A program made the translations under genes and the position numbers. From Desulfobacteraceae bacterium (GTDB lineage: Bacteria; Desulfobacterota; Desulfobacteria; Desulfobacterales; JAJDOA01), in the NCBI GenBank assembly GCA_022340405.1, contig JAJDOA010000203.1, forward strand, positions 1 through 35,135: DNA of 35,135 nucleotides. Direction: 5' to 3'. Below, one piece after another: positions 7,009 to 16,151 of the stretch. The first letter of the stretch is position 1, and each line of letters opens with the position of its first letter. Under the pieces are notes generated by a model. The model searched no databases, had not been told where the DNA came from, and worked only from the letters and a program-made list of their open reading frames with translations.

Positions 7009-8219
7009 AGCGGATCCCCATTATCCACCGCTACATTTTCGGGGAAATGGTGCCCCCTTTTTCCATCAACGTACTGTTTTTCACTTTCGTCTTTCTGATG
7101 ACGAAAATTCTCGACATCACCAACCTCGTGGTCAACTACCGGATCAGCCTGCTTTCCGTTTTTCTCATGCTGGTGTATTCCATGCCGTTTTTCCTGGTTT
7201 TCGTCATTCCCATGTCGGTGATGATGACGGTCCTGCTGACCTTTCTGCGGATGTCCAGCGACAATGAAATCATCGCCCTGAAGGCCGGCGGCGTCAGTCT
7301 GTACCGGCTGCTTGCGCCGGTGCTGGCATTCGCATTCCTCGGCTGCCTGCTAACGGGCTTCATGGGCATTTACGGCCTTCCATGGGGAAAGCGGTCCATG
7401 AAGGCGCTGACCCTCCATGCGGCGACGGCCAACCTGGACGTTGGACTCAAGGAACGAACCTTCATCGATACTTTTGCAGGCGTCATGCTCTACATCAACG
7501 AGGTGGAACCCCAGAGCCGGGAGCTGCTGGATGTTTTTATCGAAGACCAACGCAAGGAGGAGTCCGTCAGTGCCGTGGTAGCACCCCGCGGCAGGCTCCT
7601 CAGCGATCCGCAAAACATGCGCTATCGGCTGCGGTTGTACGACGGCATCATCAATCAGGTCACACCCGAAACCCGGTCCGTGCATTCCATCCGGTTCGAT
7701 ACCTACGACATCGCCCTCGATCTCAAAAAAGCCGTGGTTTCCCAACAGAGCAAAACCCGGGACGAGAAGGAAATGAGCCTGTCCGAAATGCGGCAATACC
7801 TGGATACCGAGACCGAGAAAGACGCGCACTACTACATCACCCTCATCGAGTACCACAAGAAATTCGCCATGCCATTCGCCTGTTTCGCGCTGGGTATCCT
7901 GAGTCTGCCGCTGGGGGTTCAGGCCCGTTCGGCCAAGCGCTCCTTCGGGCTCGGACTTGGCCTGGTGTTTTTTCTGATGTACTATCTGATCCACTCCGCA
8001 GGCTGGGTCTTCGGAGAGATGGGGGCATACCCACCCGTGTTGGGCATGTGGATGCCCAATATCGTAATGGGCGGTATCGGCGTTTTCCTTCTGGTGCGCA
8101 CCGCCAATGAAAAACCCGTGGGACTGCAGACGATGCTGAACCTCAGCCGTCGCGTACTGGCATACCTGACGGAAACCCTACGCCGGTTCCGCAGCGCCCG
8201 GGACCGCCGCCGATCGTGA
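7005..8219 (+). CDS. lptF: LPS export permease LptF
   Basis: A 404-residue YjgP/YjgQ-family permease. LptF with LptG forms the membrane part of the LptB2FG ABC transporter, which extracts LPS from the inner membrane to the LptC-A-D bridge. N-terminal hydrophobic helices are at about 15-35, 50-80 and 98-120; a periplasmic jellyroll region covers about 125-265 and C-terminal helices about 285-385. MSSDNEIIALKAGG (about 80-93) is the family's coupling-helix motif. ATG 7005 overlaps the preceding stop as ATGA. It lies first of the F/G pair, the usual order. A basic C-terminal tail follows the last helix. Confidence 0.9.
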   Translation: MKRIPIIHRYIFGEMVPPFSINVLFFTFVFLMTKILDITNLVVNYRISLLSVFLMLVYSMPFFLVFVIPMSVMMTVLLTFLRMSSDNEIIALKAGGVSLYRLLAPVLAFAFLGCLLTGFMGIYGLPWGKRSMKALTLHAATANLDVGLKERTFIDTFAGVMLYINEVEPQSRELLDVFIEDQRKEESVSAVVAPRGRLLSDPQNMRYRLRLYDGIINQVTPETRSVHSIRFDTYDIALDLKKAVVSQQSKTRDEKEMSLSEMRQYLDTETEKDAHYYITLIEYHKKFAMPFACFALGILSLPLGVQARSAKRSFGLGLGLVFFLMYYLIHSAGWVFGEMGAYPPVLGMWMPNIVMGGIGVFLLVRTANEKPVGLQTMLNLSRRVLAYLTETLRRFRSARDRRRS

Positions 8220-8229
8220 GAAGACTGCA

Positions 8230-9306
8230 ATGACCATACTCACGCGCTATATCTGTTCGGAGATCGGCAAGATTTTTGTCATCATTCTCGCCGTGGTCAT
8301 CGGGATCTATGTGGTCGTAGACTTTTTCGAAAAGATCGACGATTTCATCGAGAAAAGCGTGCCCATCTACAAGGCGTTTGTTTTTCTGCTGTTCAAAATC
8401 CCGTTCATCGTCGCCCAGATTCTCCCGGTCTGCGTGCTGCTTTCGGTACTGATCGCTTTCGGACTCATGAACAAGAACAACGAAATCATCGCGCTGAAAA
8501 GCAGCGGTGTCGGTCTGGCCACTCTGTTCAAACCGGTTCTGGTGCTGGGTTTCGTTGCCAGTATCGCGCTGTTTTTCCTGTCCGAAGTCATCGTGCCCAT
8601 CGCCATGGGACCGGCCAACGACATCTGGTACCGCGATGTGCGAAACGAGAGGGCCGTCCTCTCCGAAGAGAAAAACATCTGGATCAAGGGCCATCGCTCC
8701 ATTTCCCACATTCAATACTACGACGCCGTGCGAAAGACGGCCTTCCACGTCACTTTCAACCGTTTTGACGCCCAGTTTCGCCTACTGCAGCGGATCGACG
8801 CCGCCAAAGGCGTGTTCGTCAACGGGCGCTGGTCACTGACCGACGTCATCGAGCAGCAGCTCGATCGAACCGACGGCAGCTCGGACGTGACCTTTCATGG
8901 CCGCATGGCCCTTGCACTGGATTTCACGCCGGATGATCTCCAGCGACTGGTAAAGAAGTCGGAGGAGATGAATTACGCCGAACTGCGCCGTTACATCCAG
9001 AAGGTGGAGTCGGAGGGATACGACGCCACACACTATCGCGTGGATCTGCAGGCCAAAATCGCCTTTCCCTTCATCTGCGTGATCATGACGCTCGTGGGAA
9101 CGGGCATCGCGCTCAGGGCCAATCTGCGGGAAGGGTTGCCGGTCGCCATCGCCTACGGGCTCGGCGTCACTTTCCTGTATTGGATTTTCTACAGCTTCTG
9201 TGTCTCTTTGGGGTACGGAGAAATGATGCCGCCCTGGACCGCCGTATGGACCGCCAACCTGGTATTCACCTGCTTCGGCGCCTATCTGCTGCTGTCGCTG
9301 GAGTAG
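8230..9306 (+). CDS. lptG: LPS export permease LptG
   Basis: A 358-residue second permease of the Lpt exporter. It starts MTILTRYICSEIGK with helices near 15-35, 55-80 and 95-120, the coupling motif MNKNNEIIALKSSG (about 79-92), a periplasmic jellyroll and three C-terminal helices. It begins 10 bases after lptF. The TAG stop (9304-9306) shares its TA with the left end of repeat element B copy 2, so the element starts inside the stop codon. Confidence 0.9.
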   Translation: MTILTRYICSEIGKIFVIILAVVIGIYVVVDFFEKIDDFIEKSVPIYKAFVFLLFKIPFIVAQILPVCVLLSVLIAFGLMNKNNEIIALKSSGVGLATLFKPVLVLGFVASIALFFLSEVIVPIAMGPANDIWYRDVRNERAVLSEEKNIWIKGHRSISHIQYYDAVRKTAFHVTFNRFDAQFRLLQRIDAAKGVFVNGRWSLTDVIEQQLDRTDGSSDVTFHGRMALALDFTPDDLQRLVKKSEEMNYAELRRYIQKVESEGYDATHYRVDLQAKIAFPFICVIMTLVGTGIALRANLREGLPVAIAYGLGVTFLYWIFYSFCVSLGYGEMMPPWTAVWTANLVFTCFGAYLLLSLE

Positions 9307-9449
9307 AAGCTGTCTCAAAATTGGGATTTTGGTTCAAGGTCAAGGAGGATCCGAGTTTTCAGCCGCAGGAATACGGCTGTATTTCGAGGACTGGAAACGA
9401 GGACCCGACGCCGTGATTGGGCGAAAAGACAATTTTGAGATAGCTTCTA
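9304..9449. repeat. MITE-like element B, copy 2, inside the lptG stop codon
   Basis: 146 bp with 20-bp terminal inverted repeats, TAGAAGCTGTCTCAAAATTG at the left and TAGAAGCTATCTCAAAATTG (reverse-complemented) at the right, 19 of 20 identical. TA at both ends (9304-9305 and 9448-9449). Removing one TA plus the element joins CTGGAG-TA to GCCTCG, which restores a TAG stop for lptG at the same codon. Same orientation as the 2773 copy. No coding capacity. Confidence 0.85.
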
Positions 9450-9470
9450 GCCTCGAGTAGCCGTATCGAT

Positions 9471-9479
9471 GGGAGGGAG
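9471..9479 (+). promoter_or_regulatory. Ribosome-binding site for waaA
   Basis: GGGAGGGAG, 7 bases before GTG 9487. It lies inside the frame starting at ATG 9469, which has no site of its own, so GTG 9487 is the preferred start. Confidence 0.6.
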
Positions 9480-9486
9480 CCTAGCC

Positions 9487-10845
9487 GTGGTGCGATGGGT
9501 TTACAACCTGCTTATGTGTTCCCTTCTGCCTGCGGCGGTTCCTTTGGTTGCAGGACATCTGGTTCTGTCCACGAAACGGAGAAAAACCTTTTCACGGCGT
9601 ATGGGGTTCGGCCCTGTTCCCGCCTTTACAGGCGCCGAAAGGCCCCGAGGGCCGAGGGAAGGGCGGTTGTGGGTTCATGCTTTGTCGGTGGGAGAAGTGC
9701 TGTCGGCCTCCCCCCTTCTTCAGGAGCTTCGCCGCAGGGAACGCCATCGGGAAATCTGGTTTTCCGCTTCCACGGCTACCGGGATCGAGACGGCACGCAA
9801 GACCCTTTCGTCTATCGTGGACGCGGTATTCCACTATCCCTACGACCTGCTGTTTTCGGTTCGCCGCATCACCGGCGCGGTGTCGCCCTCGGCCGTGATC
9901 ATCGTTGAGTCGGACCTCTGGCCCAACTTCCTTTTCGAAATGTGCCATCGCGGCGTGCCGGTCGCACTGGTCAACGCCCGGATCTCCAGCCGGTCCTACC
10001 GGGGGTACCGCAGGCTGCGGCCCCTTACGGCGGCGATGTTTCGCACCCTATCCTTCGTAGGGGCCCAGACGGAAGAGGACCGGCTGCGACTCCGTTCTCT
10101 CGGTGTTCGCCCCGGCGCTCTCCGCACCACCGGGAACATGAAATACGACCGCCCCCCGCCCGTTCCGGACCCCATGGACGGGTCGGGGCTGGGCCGGTGT
10201 CTGGGTGCGGACGGGAATCGGGAAATCGTGGTGGCCGGCAGCACCCACCCCGGCGAAGAGGAAATTCTCAGGAGCTGTTTCGAACGGCTTCGCCTTCAGT
10301 TTCCCGATCTGTTGCTGGTCGTGGTGCCGAGGGACCCCGAACGTTCGGAAAGCGTATGCCGGATATTCCGGTCCGGAGGCCGGTTTACCGTGTGTCGGAG
10401 CAGCCGGAGCGCCGATCCCGCCGGCCCCCGGCCGGATGTGACGGTGGTGGACACCATGGGTCTTCTTTCCCGGATCTACGGCATATCGCGCGCAGCGTTC
10501 GTCGGGGGAAGCCTCGTGGAGGCCGGCGGGCACAATCCGTTGGAGCCGGCTGCTTTGGCCAAGCCCGTCGTTTTCGGGCCCCACACGGAGGATTTCTCCG
10601 ATATTTGCCGGGCGCTGCAAACCGAAGGCGGTGCATTCCGCGTTCATTCCCCCGAAGCTTTGGAGAACACGCTGGCCCGTTTGCTGAAGGATCCCCTTGC
10701 CGCGGAGCGGGCGGGGCGCCGTGCCCGGAGGGTCGTGGAGGCCAACCGAGGGGCCGCTGCCCGCAATGTGGACGGCATCGCCGACATGCTCGCCGGCGCA
10801 TCACCGGGCGACCACTGCCCTGCCAGCGGAGGAGGTTCGTGTTGA
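9487..10845 (+). CDS. waaA: 3-deoxy-D-manno-octulosonic acid (Kdo) transferase
   Basis: A 452-residue GT30 enzyme that adds Kdo from CMP-Kdo to lipid IVA on the cytoplasmic face of the inner membrane. An N-terminal hydrophobic anchor (about 5-25) is followed by WVHALSVGEVLSA (the family's active-site region), VESDLWPN and NARISSRSYRGYRRL. The C-terminal Rossmann half carries VVAGSTHPGEEE and GGSLVEAGGHNPLEPAA. Length is slightly above the usual 420-430. It overlaps lpxK by 4 bases, a normal pairing. GTG 9487 (or 9490) is preferred; ATG 9469 would add six residues. Confidence 0.92.
   Translation: MVRWVYNLLMCSLLPAAVPLVAGHLVLSTKRRKTFSRRMGFGPVPAFTGAERPRGPREGRLWVHALSVGEVLSASPLLQELRRRERHREIWFSASTATGIETARKTLSSIVDAVFHYPYDLLFSVRRITGAVSPSAVIIVESDLWPNFLFEMCHRGVPVALVNARISSRSYRGYRRLRPLTAAMFRTLSFVGAQTEEDRLRLRSLGVRPGALRTTGNMKYDRPPPVPDPMDGSGLGRCLGADGNREIVVAGSTHPGEEEILRSCFERLRLQFPDLLLVVVPRDPERSESVCRIFRSGGRFTVCRSSRSADPAGPRPDVTVVDTMGLLSRIYGISRAAFVGGSLVEAGGHNPLEPAALAKPVVFGPHTEDFSDICRALQTEGGAFRVHSPEALENTLARLLKDPLAAERAGRRARRVVEANRGAAARNVDGIADMLAGASPGDHCPASGGGSC
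10828..10835 (+). promoter_or_regulatory. Ribosome-binding site for lpxK
   Basis: GGAGGAGG ends 6 bases before TTG 10842 and only 3 bases before GTG 10839. The spacing favours the rare TTG start, which overlaps the waaA stop as TTGA. Confidence 0.55.
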
Positions 10846-12032
10846 GCCGCCGCGCTCTTTTCACCCGATTTCTCCGCCCGGCGCGCAACCGCGTGGAGCG
10901 GCTCATGCGCGAGCCGCGGGCCCCGCAGTCCGCCTCCGCGGCCCTGTTTCACTTTGCCTCCCGCATCTACGGTCGGGCCGTTCTCTTCCGTTGCGATGGG
11001 TATGCGAGCGGCCGCTTTGCCACGCGCACGCTGCCCTGTTTTGTGATCTCTGTGGGAAACCTGACGGTCGGGGGGACCGGGAAAACCCCGATGACCACCT
11101 ATCTGGCTCGCACGCTGCAACACCTCGGATACCGCCCCGCGGTGGTGTCCAGAGGCTACGGGGGGCGCCGGCGGCACGGCACGGCAGTGGCCGGGGACGG
11201 TCGGCGCCCCCTTCTCACCGCTGACCAAGTGGGGGACGAGCCGTGCATGATGGCCAACAGCCTGACCGGCATCCCTGTTGTCGTCGGAAGAAATCGATAC
11301 GATGCCGGCCTATTGGCGTTGCGGACATTCGCTGTAAATATCCTCGTTCTCGACGATGCGTTTCAGCATCTCTCACTGGAAAGGGACCTGGATATCGTGA
11401 TGTTGAACCAGCAACGCCCTTTGGGCAACGGTCATTTGCTGCCACGGGGCACGTTGCGCGAACCGGCGACAGGACTCCGACGAGCCGATGCCGTGGTTTT
11501 CACCCGCGATGGGTCTGAAAGCCGACGGTCCGTGGGAGCGCTTCTTTCCGAAAACACGGCTCGCTTCGACGCCCGGCGCCATCCGGAGGTCTACGAGCGG
11601 GTGTGTCACGGGGCGGCCCGAAACCCAATGACACTGCCCAACGGGCTGCTGCCGAGGCCTACTTCCTGGCTGTCCGGGCGTCGCGTCGCGGCCTTTTCCG
11701 GAATTGCCGACAACAAGCGATTTTCCGACAGCCTGCTCTCGTTGGGGTGTGAAATCCTATCCTTTCGTGGATTTCCCGATCACCACCGTTACGAAACAGA
11801 GGAGTTGCACGGTATCGCCGCCACCGCATCGGCAGTCTCCGCCGACCTGGTGGTCACCACGGAAAAGGACTATGCCCGCATCGCCCACCGTGTTCCGTGG
11901 ACCGCACACACCGCAGTCGTGGGGATCCGCCTCCACCTTGCCGACGAACAGCGATTTCATGAATTTTTAACGGCAAGCATCGCTCGAAAGGCCCTGCCTT
12001 CCCGGGGGCACTGCGCTCGAAAAGGAGCTTGA
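10842..12032 (+). CDS. lpxK: Tetraacyldisaccharide 4'-kinase LpxK
   Basis: A 396-residue membrane-associated kinase that phosphorylates the 4' position of the lipid A disaccharide. It has a Walker A GNLTVGGTGKTP (residues 72-83), AVVSRGYGG, GDEP and LDDAFQH (about 170), then VVTTEKDYARI toward the C-terminus, all as in the LpxK family. Start TTG 10842 chosen for its strong ribosome-binding site; ATG 10905 is possible but removes part of the N-terminal helix region. The N-terminal 30 residues are Arg-rich. Translation is probably coupled to waaA. Confidence 0.9.
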   Translation: MSRRALFTRFLRPARNRVERLMREPRAPQSASAALFHFASRIYGRAVLFRCDGYASGRFATRTLPCFVISVGNLTVGGTGKTPMTTYLARTLQHLGYRPAVVSRGYGGRRRHGTAVAGDGRRPLLTADQVGDEPCMMANSLTGIPVVVGRNRYDAGLLALRTFAVNILVLDDAFQHLSLERDLDIVMLNQQRPLGNGHLLPRGTLREPATGLRRADAVVFTRDGSESRRSVGALLSENTARFDARRHPEVYERVCHGAARNPMTLPNGLLPRPTSWLSGRRVAAFSGIADNKRFSDSLLSLGCEILSFRGFPDHHRYETEELHGIAATASAVSADLVVTTEKDYARIAHRVPWTAHTAVVGIRLHLADEQRFHEFLTASIARKALPSRGHCARKGA

Positions 12033-12033
12033 G

Positions 12034-12810
12034 ATGCAAACCTCTCCCATCGGCGTGGCCGTGATCGCCAAAAACGAGGTCGATCGCATCGGCGGCCTGC
12101 TGGACAGCATCGGGTTCGCCCGGGACGTGGTGGTGGTCGACTCCGGAAGCGACGACGGCACCGTGGAACTGTGCCGTCGTCGTGGAGCCCGGGTGATTTC
12201 CCGAGATTGGACCGGATACGCCGCGCAAAAGCAGTACGCCATGTCTCAGGTCGAAGCTCCCTGGGTGTTGAACCTCGACGCCGACGAGCAGGTATCACCG
12301 GCTCTGGCCTCGGAAATGCAGGCCGCCGTCGCAGCGGCCTCGTCGGATCTGGCCGGATTTTCCATGCCGCGACTTTCCCGTTTTCTCGGTCGCTGGATCC
12401 GTCATGGCGGATGGTATCCGGACCGTAAGATCCGGCTGGTGCGTCCGGGCGATGCCCGGTGGATCGGGGAGGGTCTGCACGAACGGCTGCAAGTGCAAGG
12501 CCGCGTCGATTCTCTCTCCCGGCCGCTGCTTCACTACGGATACCGGAACATCTCCGATCAGATCGAGACCATCAACCGCTTTTCCACGATTTATGCCGGT
12601 ACGCGACGAGCCGCGGACAGCGGCTTTGTCTTGGCCGGCCTGCTGCATGCTCTGGGCAAGTTTCTGGAGTGCTACGTATGGAAGGCGGGATTCCGGGACG
12701 GAATTCCGGGTCTGATCATTGCGATGAATTCTTCCTGGTACGTGTTTCTCAAACACGCCAAGTCCTGGGAAACCGGACAGCGCCGCATCTCGTCCCGTCG
12801 TGGCCCTTGA
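12034..12810 (+). CDS. Family 2 glycosyltransferase, WaaE/KdtX-like
   Basis: A 258-residue GT2 enzyme of the LPS inner-core type (WaaE/KdtX/LgtF), many of which add beta-1,4-glucose to heptose I. Motifs: GVAVIAKNEVDRI (7-19), VDSGSDDGT (35-43) and LDADEQVSP (81-89); HYGYRNISDQIETINRFS and GFRDGIPGLIIA near the C-terminus are typical of this subgroup. ATG 12034 begins one base after the lpxK stop and has AAAGGAG upstream. Acceptor and sugar are inferred from the family only. Confidence 0.85.
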   Translation: MQTSPIGVAVIAKNEVDRIGGLLDSIGFARDVVVVDSGSDDGTVELCRRRGARVISRDWTGYAAQKQYAMSQVEAPWVLNLDADEQVSPALASEMQAAVAAASSDLAGFSMPRLSRFLGRWIRHGGWYPDRKIRLVRPGDARWIGEGLHERLQVQGRVDSLSRPLLHYGYRNISDQIETINRFSTIYAGTRRAADSGFVLAGLLHALGKFLECYVWKAGFRDGIPGLIIAMNSSWYVFLKHAKSWETGQRRISSRRGP

Positions 12811-12929
12811 CGCCGTGGGGACATTTTCCTATACATCGCCGCACGCACCGCCTTTTTCAGAAAGAGGCGCTGGCGGTGACGGCGCCGGAGGGTCATCCGT
12901 TTTTCACCGTGGCGATGCTCACGCGGTGA

Positions 12930-12952
12930 AACCGGAGCCGCCGCCTCCGGTT
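12930..12952. other. Hairpin between the GT2 and lpxL-like genes
   Basis: AACCGGAG (12930-12937) and CTCCGGTT (12945-12952) are exact reverse complements with a 7-base loop; no T-run follows, so it is not a classical terminator. A second weaker pair CACCG/CGGTG encloses 12906-12928. The 165-base gap otherwise shows no gene. Confidence 0.4.
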
Positions 12953-12975
12953 CGGCGCAAGCGGGATGAAATGGA

Positions 12976-13935
12976 ATGAACACAGACGCGATTGAATACT
13001 GGATCATAGACGCCTTCTTCCAAATCCTGGGCCTGGTGCCGCCATCCATGGGCGCCGCTGTGGGAAATCTCCTCGGCCGGATCGGCTACCATGCGGACGG
13101 CCGACACCGGAAGATCGCCCTGAGCAACCTGGAACGGGCCTTCGGAGACAACCCGGGGCCCCGACAGAGGCGACGTCTGGCCCGCCGAGTCTTCCAGCAG
13201 CTGGGGCAGCTTTTGTTCGAAATCGGACGGTATCGGCGGTGGCGCCTGGAGGATGGACCCCGGCAGATTCGGATGAAGGGTCTGCACCACTACCGTGAAG
13301 CCCTGAACCGGGGGCGTGGCGTTCTGGTGATGACCGCACACATGGGAAACTGGGAACTGATGCCCATGCTCGCGGCGATGACGCCCGTGCGTGTCCACAT
13401 TGTCTACCGCCCCCTGAGCTATCCGCCTTTGAACCGGTATTTCGAAGCCTCGCGAAGCCGTTTCGGAGCCGGTTTGATCCCTACGGCGCGATCCATGCGG
13501 CGGATCCTGCAGGTGCTGGGCCGGGGAGAGGCGGTAGCCATGCTGATGGATCAGAACTTCGACTGCCACGAGGGGGTGTTTGTCGATTTCTTCGGTCACC
13601 GGGCCTGCACCAACAAGGGGCTTGCTCTGCTGGCACGGCATACGGGAGCGCCGGTGGTCCCGGTATTCCTCATCCGACATCACGGCCGATTCGTTGCGGA
13701 AATCGGCCCCGAACTGCCATTGATCCGAACCGGCGACAAAACCAAGGACTTGGAGGCCAATACCCAGCGATACAACCAAATTATCGAAAGCGTGGTTCGG
13801 CGGCATCCGGAACAGTGGTTCTGGGTGCACCAGCGCTGGAAAACAAGGCCCTACCATCCATGGCCCGGTCCGCAGCAGCGTGCGAGCGGTCGCTGCTTCA
13901 GCGCCGCATGCATCTCGTTGCCGCCATCGCGTTGA
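12976..13935 (+). CDS. LpxL/HtrB-like lipid A acyltransferase
   Basis: A 319-residue member of the lysophospholipid/LpxL acyltransferase family, adding a secondary fatty acyl chain to Kdo-lipid A at the inner membrane. The catalytic H-x4-E motif is AHMGNWE (His122, Glu127). It continues with VYRPLSYPPLNRY, LIPTARSMRRILQVL and MLMDQNFDCHEGVFVDFFG, all family features. Near the C-terminus PEQWFWVHQRWKTRP is diagnostic. A hydrophobic N-terminal segment (about 8-35) anchors it. The last 25 residues are a variable tail. LpxL versus LpxM cannot be told from sequence alone. Confidence 0.9.
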   Translation: MNTDAIEYWIIDAFFQILGLVPPSMGAAVGNLLGRIGYHADGRHRKIALSNLERAFGDNPGPRQRRRLARRVFQQLGQLLFEIGRYRRWRLEDGPRQIRMKGLHHYREALNRGRGVLVMTAHMGNWELMPMLAAMTPVRVHIVYRPLSYPPLNRYFEASRSRFGAGLIPTARSMRRILQVLGRGEAVAMLMDQNFDCHEGVFVDFFGHRACTNKGLALLARHTGAPVVPVFLIRHHGRFVAEIGPELPLIRTGDKTKDLEANTQRYNQIIESVVRRHPEQWFWVHQRWKTRPYHPWPGPQQRASGRCFSAACISLPPSR

Positions 13936-13986
13936 GCCGTCGGCCACGGATACCCGTGCCCGCGGCATGACCGCTGTGAGCCTCGT

Positions 13987-15105
13987 ATGGTTGCGGGAGC
14001 CTGCCGGCAATCGGATCGGGTCGAGGGCCGAATCGGTCGGAACCCACAGGAAAGGAAAAACGCCATCCGCTCCGTCGCATTCGCCCACATTCGAAACCTG
14101 CTGGTACGGGGGGTGAACTGGATCGGAGACGCAGTGATGACGACGCCTGCGTTGGCTTCGTTGCGCAGCGCCTTTCCGCATGCCCGCATCACCATGCTGG
14201 TCAAACCCTGGGTGGCCCCCGTCTACGAAAACAACCCTCATTTGGATCGAGTCCTTCTGTACCGGAGCGACGGGCGCCATGCAGGACCGGCCGGTCTTTT
14301 CCGACTGGCCCGGGATATCAAAAGGCTGCATTTCGACGCAGCCCTTCTTCTTCAGAACGCATTCGAGGCCGCTTGGATCGCCATGCTGGCCGGCATCCCG
14401 ATGCGCATCGGTTACGACACCGATGCCCGAAGGCTGTTGCTTACCCACCCGATCCGTCGCTCTCCTCGGGTTCGCAAAGGACATCAGACAGGCTACTATC
14501 AGGGAATCCTTCAGGGGATGGGCTTTCGCTCCGGCAACCATCGTCTGCAGCTCGTCGTGGGTGATAAAGACAAGGAACGCGCTGACGCCCTCCTGCGACG
14601 TCTCGACATTGGCAGAGACGCCATCCTGCTGGGAATCAACCCGAGCGCCGCCTTTGGTCCGGCCAAACAATGGCCGCCGCAGCGGTTTGCGCGCCTGGCC
14701 GACCGTCTCCGCCGCCAGGTATCGGGGCACGTCCTGCTTTTCGGCGGACCCGGCGATCGGCGGCTGGGGGAACAGGTAGCGGCCGCCATGACGGGTGCGT
14801 CCGTTAACCTGGCCGGTCAGACGCGCCTGGGAGAGGCGATGGCCCTGATCGAGCGATGCCGGTTTTTCGTCACCAACGATTCCGGGCTGATGCACGTGGC
14901 CGCGGCTCTGGACACGCCCCAGGTGGCGATTTTCGGTTCCACCGATCCACGGGCGACGGGCCCCTGGAGCAATGCGGCGCGGATTGTCACCTCCGGAGAG
15001 CCTTGCGCGCCGTGCCTGAAGCCCGTCTGTCCCCTCGGCCATCTGCATTGCATGGAACGCATCGGAGTGGACCGGGTTTGGGCGGCCGTGCAGGAAATGC
15101 TATGA
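13987..15105 (+). CDS. waaF: ADP-heptose:LPS heptosyltransferase II
   Basis: A GT9 enzyme adding the second heptose of the inner core. NLLVRGVNWIGDAVMTTPAL matches the start of WaaF proteins; later come NPSAAFGPAKQWP, NLAGQTRLGEAMALIE, TNDSGLMHVAAAL and IFGSTDPRATGPW, then Cys-rich CAPCLKPVCPLGHLHCM. The only standard start codon in frame upstream of the conserved region is ATG 13987, which adds a poor-looking extension of about 35 residues. A good ribosome-binding site (AGGAAAGG, 14048-14055) precedes ATC 14065 by 9 bases, so the true start may be a rare codon. Full length with the ATG is 372 residues. Confidence 0.88.
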   Translation: MVAGACRQSDRVEGRIGRNPQERKNAIRSVAFAHIRNLLVRGVNWIGDAVMTTPALASLRSAFPHARITMLVKPWVAPVYENNPHLDRVLLYRSDGRHAGPAGLFRLARDIKRLHFDAALLLQNAFEAAWIAMLAGIPMRIGYDTDARRLLLTHPIRRSPRVRKGHQTGYYQGILQGMGFRSGNHRLQLVVGDKDKERADALLRRLDIGRDAILLGINPSAAFGPAKQWPPQRFARLADRLRRQVSGHVLLFGGPGDRRLGEQVAAAMTGASVNLAGQTRLGEAMALIERCRFFVTNDSGLMHVAAALDTPQVAIFGSTDPRATGPWSNAARIVTSGEPCAPCLKPVCPLGHLHCMERIGVDRVWAAVQEML

Positions 15106-16151
15106 ACATCCTCATCGTAAAGCTGAGCGCCATCGGCGACGTCATCCACACGTTGCCCGCCCTGAATGCCTTGCGCAGCCGCTATCCCGGCGCCCGTATC
15201 ACCTGGTTGGTGGAGGAGGCGGCCGCGGGCCTGGTCCAGGGCCACGCCGCCCTGGACCGTGTAATCGTCTCACGACGCAAACGATGGATCCGCAACCTGC
15301 GACAGGGAAGATTCCGGGAACTCCGGGAGATCCGCCGTTTTCTTCGGCGGCTGCGTGACACCCGCTATGATCTGGTGCTGGACTTTCAGGCCCTTCTCAA
15401 AAGCGGCGTACTGGTAGCACTGGTGCGGGGCGACCGCAAGATCGGTTTCGACAGGGGGATGGAGCACATGGAGCACAGCTGGGTGTTTCTCAACGAAAGG
15501 GTGCCGCCGGCGGACATGGAGATGCATGCCCTCGACCGCAACCTATCCATGCTCGAACCCCTCGGCATCCGATCGAAGACGATTCGCTACGCGCTGCCCG
15601 TGAGGGTCGATCACGCAGAGGCGGCAGACCGGCTGCTCGCCGAACACGGCCTGACGGGCGCAACCGGCCCGCTGATCGCCGTCAACTGTGCGGCCAAGTG
15701 GCCCTCCAAACTTTGGCCCGAAGCACATTTCGCGCGGCTGGCCGACGAACTCGTGGAGAAATGTCGGGCCCGTTTGGTGTTCACCGGCTCCGAAGCGGAT
15801 GGCCCGTTGGTCCGGAGGGTGTTTTCCCATATGCACCATCCGGCGGTGGATGTCACCGGCCGGACCTCTCTGCTGACGCTCGCCGCTCTCTATCAACGGG
15901 TGCGGGTGTTGGTTTCCACCGACACCGGACCCATGCACCTGGGCGCTGCCGTGGGAATACCCGTTGTTGCCGTGTTCGGCCCCACGGCACCCTGGCGCAC
16001 CGGACCCTACGGACCGCAGCACCGGGTCGTGCGTGCCGGCCTCCCGTGCAGCCCCTGCTTCCTGCGTCGATGCCCCCGGGCCATGGAGTGCATGGCCTCG
16101 GTGACGCCGGAACAGGTTTTCCCCGTCGTTCAAGAAATCCTGGGTGACTGA
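15102..16151 (+). CDS. waaC: ADP-heptose:LPS heptosyltransferase I
   Basis: A 349-residue GT9 enzyme adding the first heptose to Kdo2-lipid A. It begins MNILIVKLSAIGDVIHTLPA, the standard WaaC N-terminus, and has WLVEEAAAGLV, VNCAAKWPSKLWP and VSTDTGPMHLGAAVGIPVVA, ending with the CSPCFLRRCPRAMECM segment. ATG 15102 overlaps the waaF stop as ATGA. The products of waaF and waaC act in the reverse of gene order. RfaE2 (27584) makes the ADP-heptose donor. Confidence 0.9.
   Translation: MNILIVKLSAIGDVIHTLPALNALRSRYPGARITWLVEEAAAGLVQGHAALDRVIVSRRKRWIRNLRQGRFRELREIRRFLRRLRDTRYDLVLDFQALLKSGVLVALVRGDRKIGFDRGMEHMEHSWVFLNERVPPADMEMHALDRNLSMLEPLGIRSKTIRYALPVRVDHAEAADRLLAEHGLTGATGPLIAVNCAAKWPSKLWPEAHFARLADELVEKCRARLVFTGSEADGPLVRRVFSHMHHPAVDVTGRTSLLTLAALYQRVRVLVSTDTGPMHLGAAVGIPVVAVFGPTAPWRTGPYGPQHRVVRAGLPCSPCFLRRCPRAMECMASVTPEQVFPVVQEILGD

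Noticed and set aside
9942-10841. Long upstream extension of the lpxK frame inside waaA
   Set aside because: Arg/Pro/Gly-rich out-of-frame translation of waaA; LpxK similarity begins only after 10842.
12919-15048. 709-codon open frame on the - strand across the lpxL-like and waaF genes
   Set aside because: Shadow of well-supported + strand genes; no domain recognisable.
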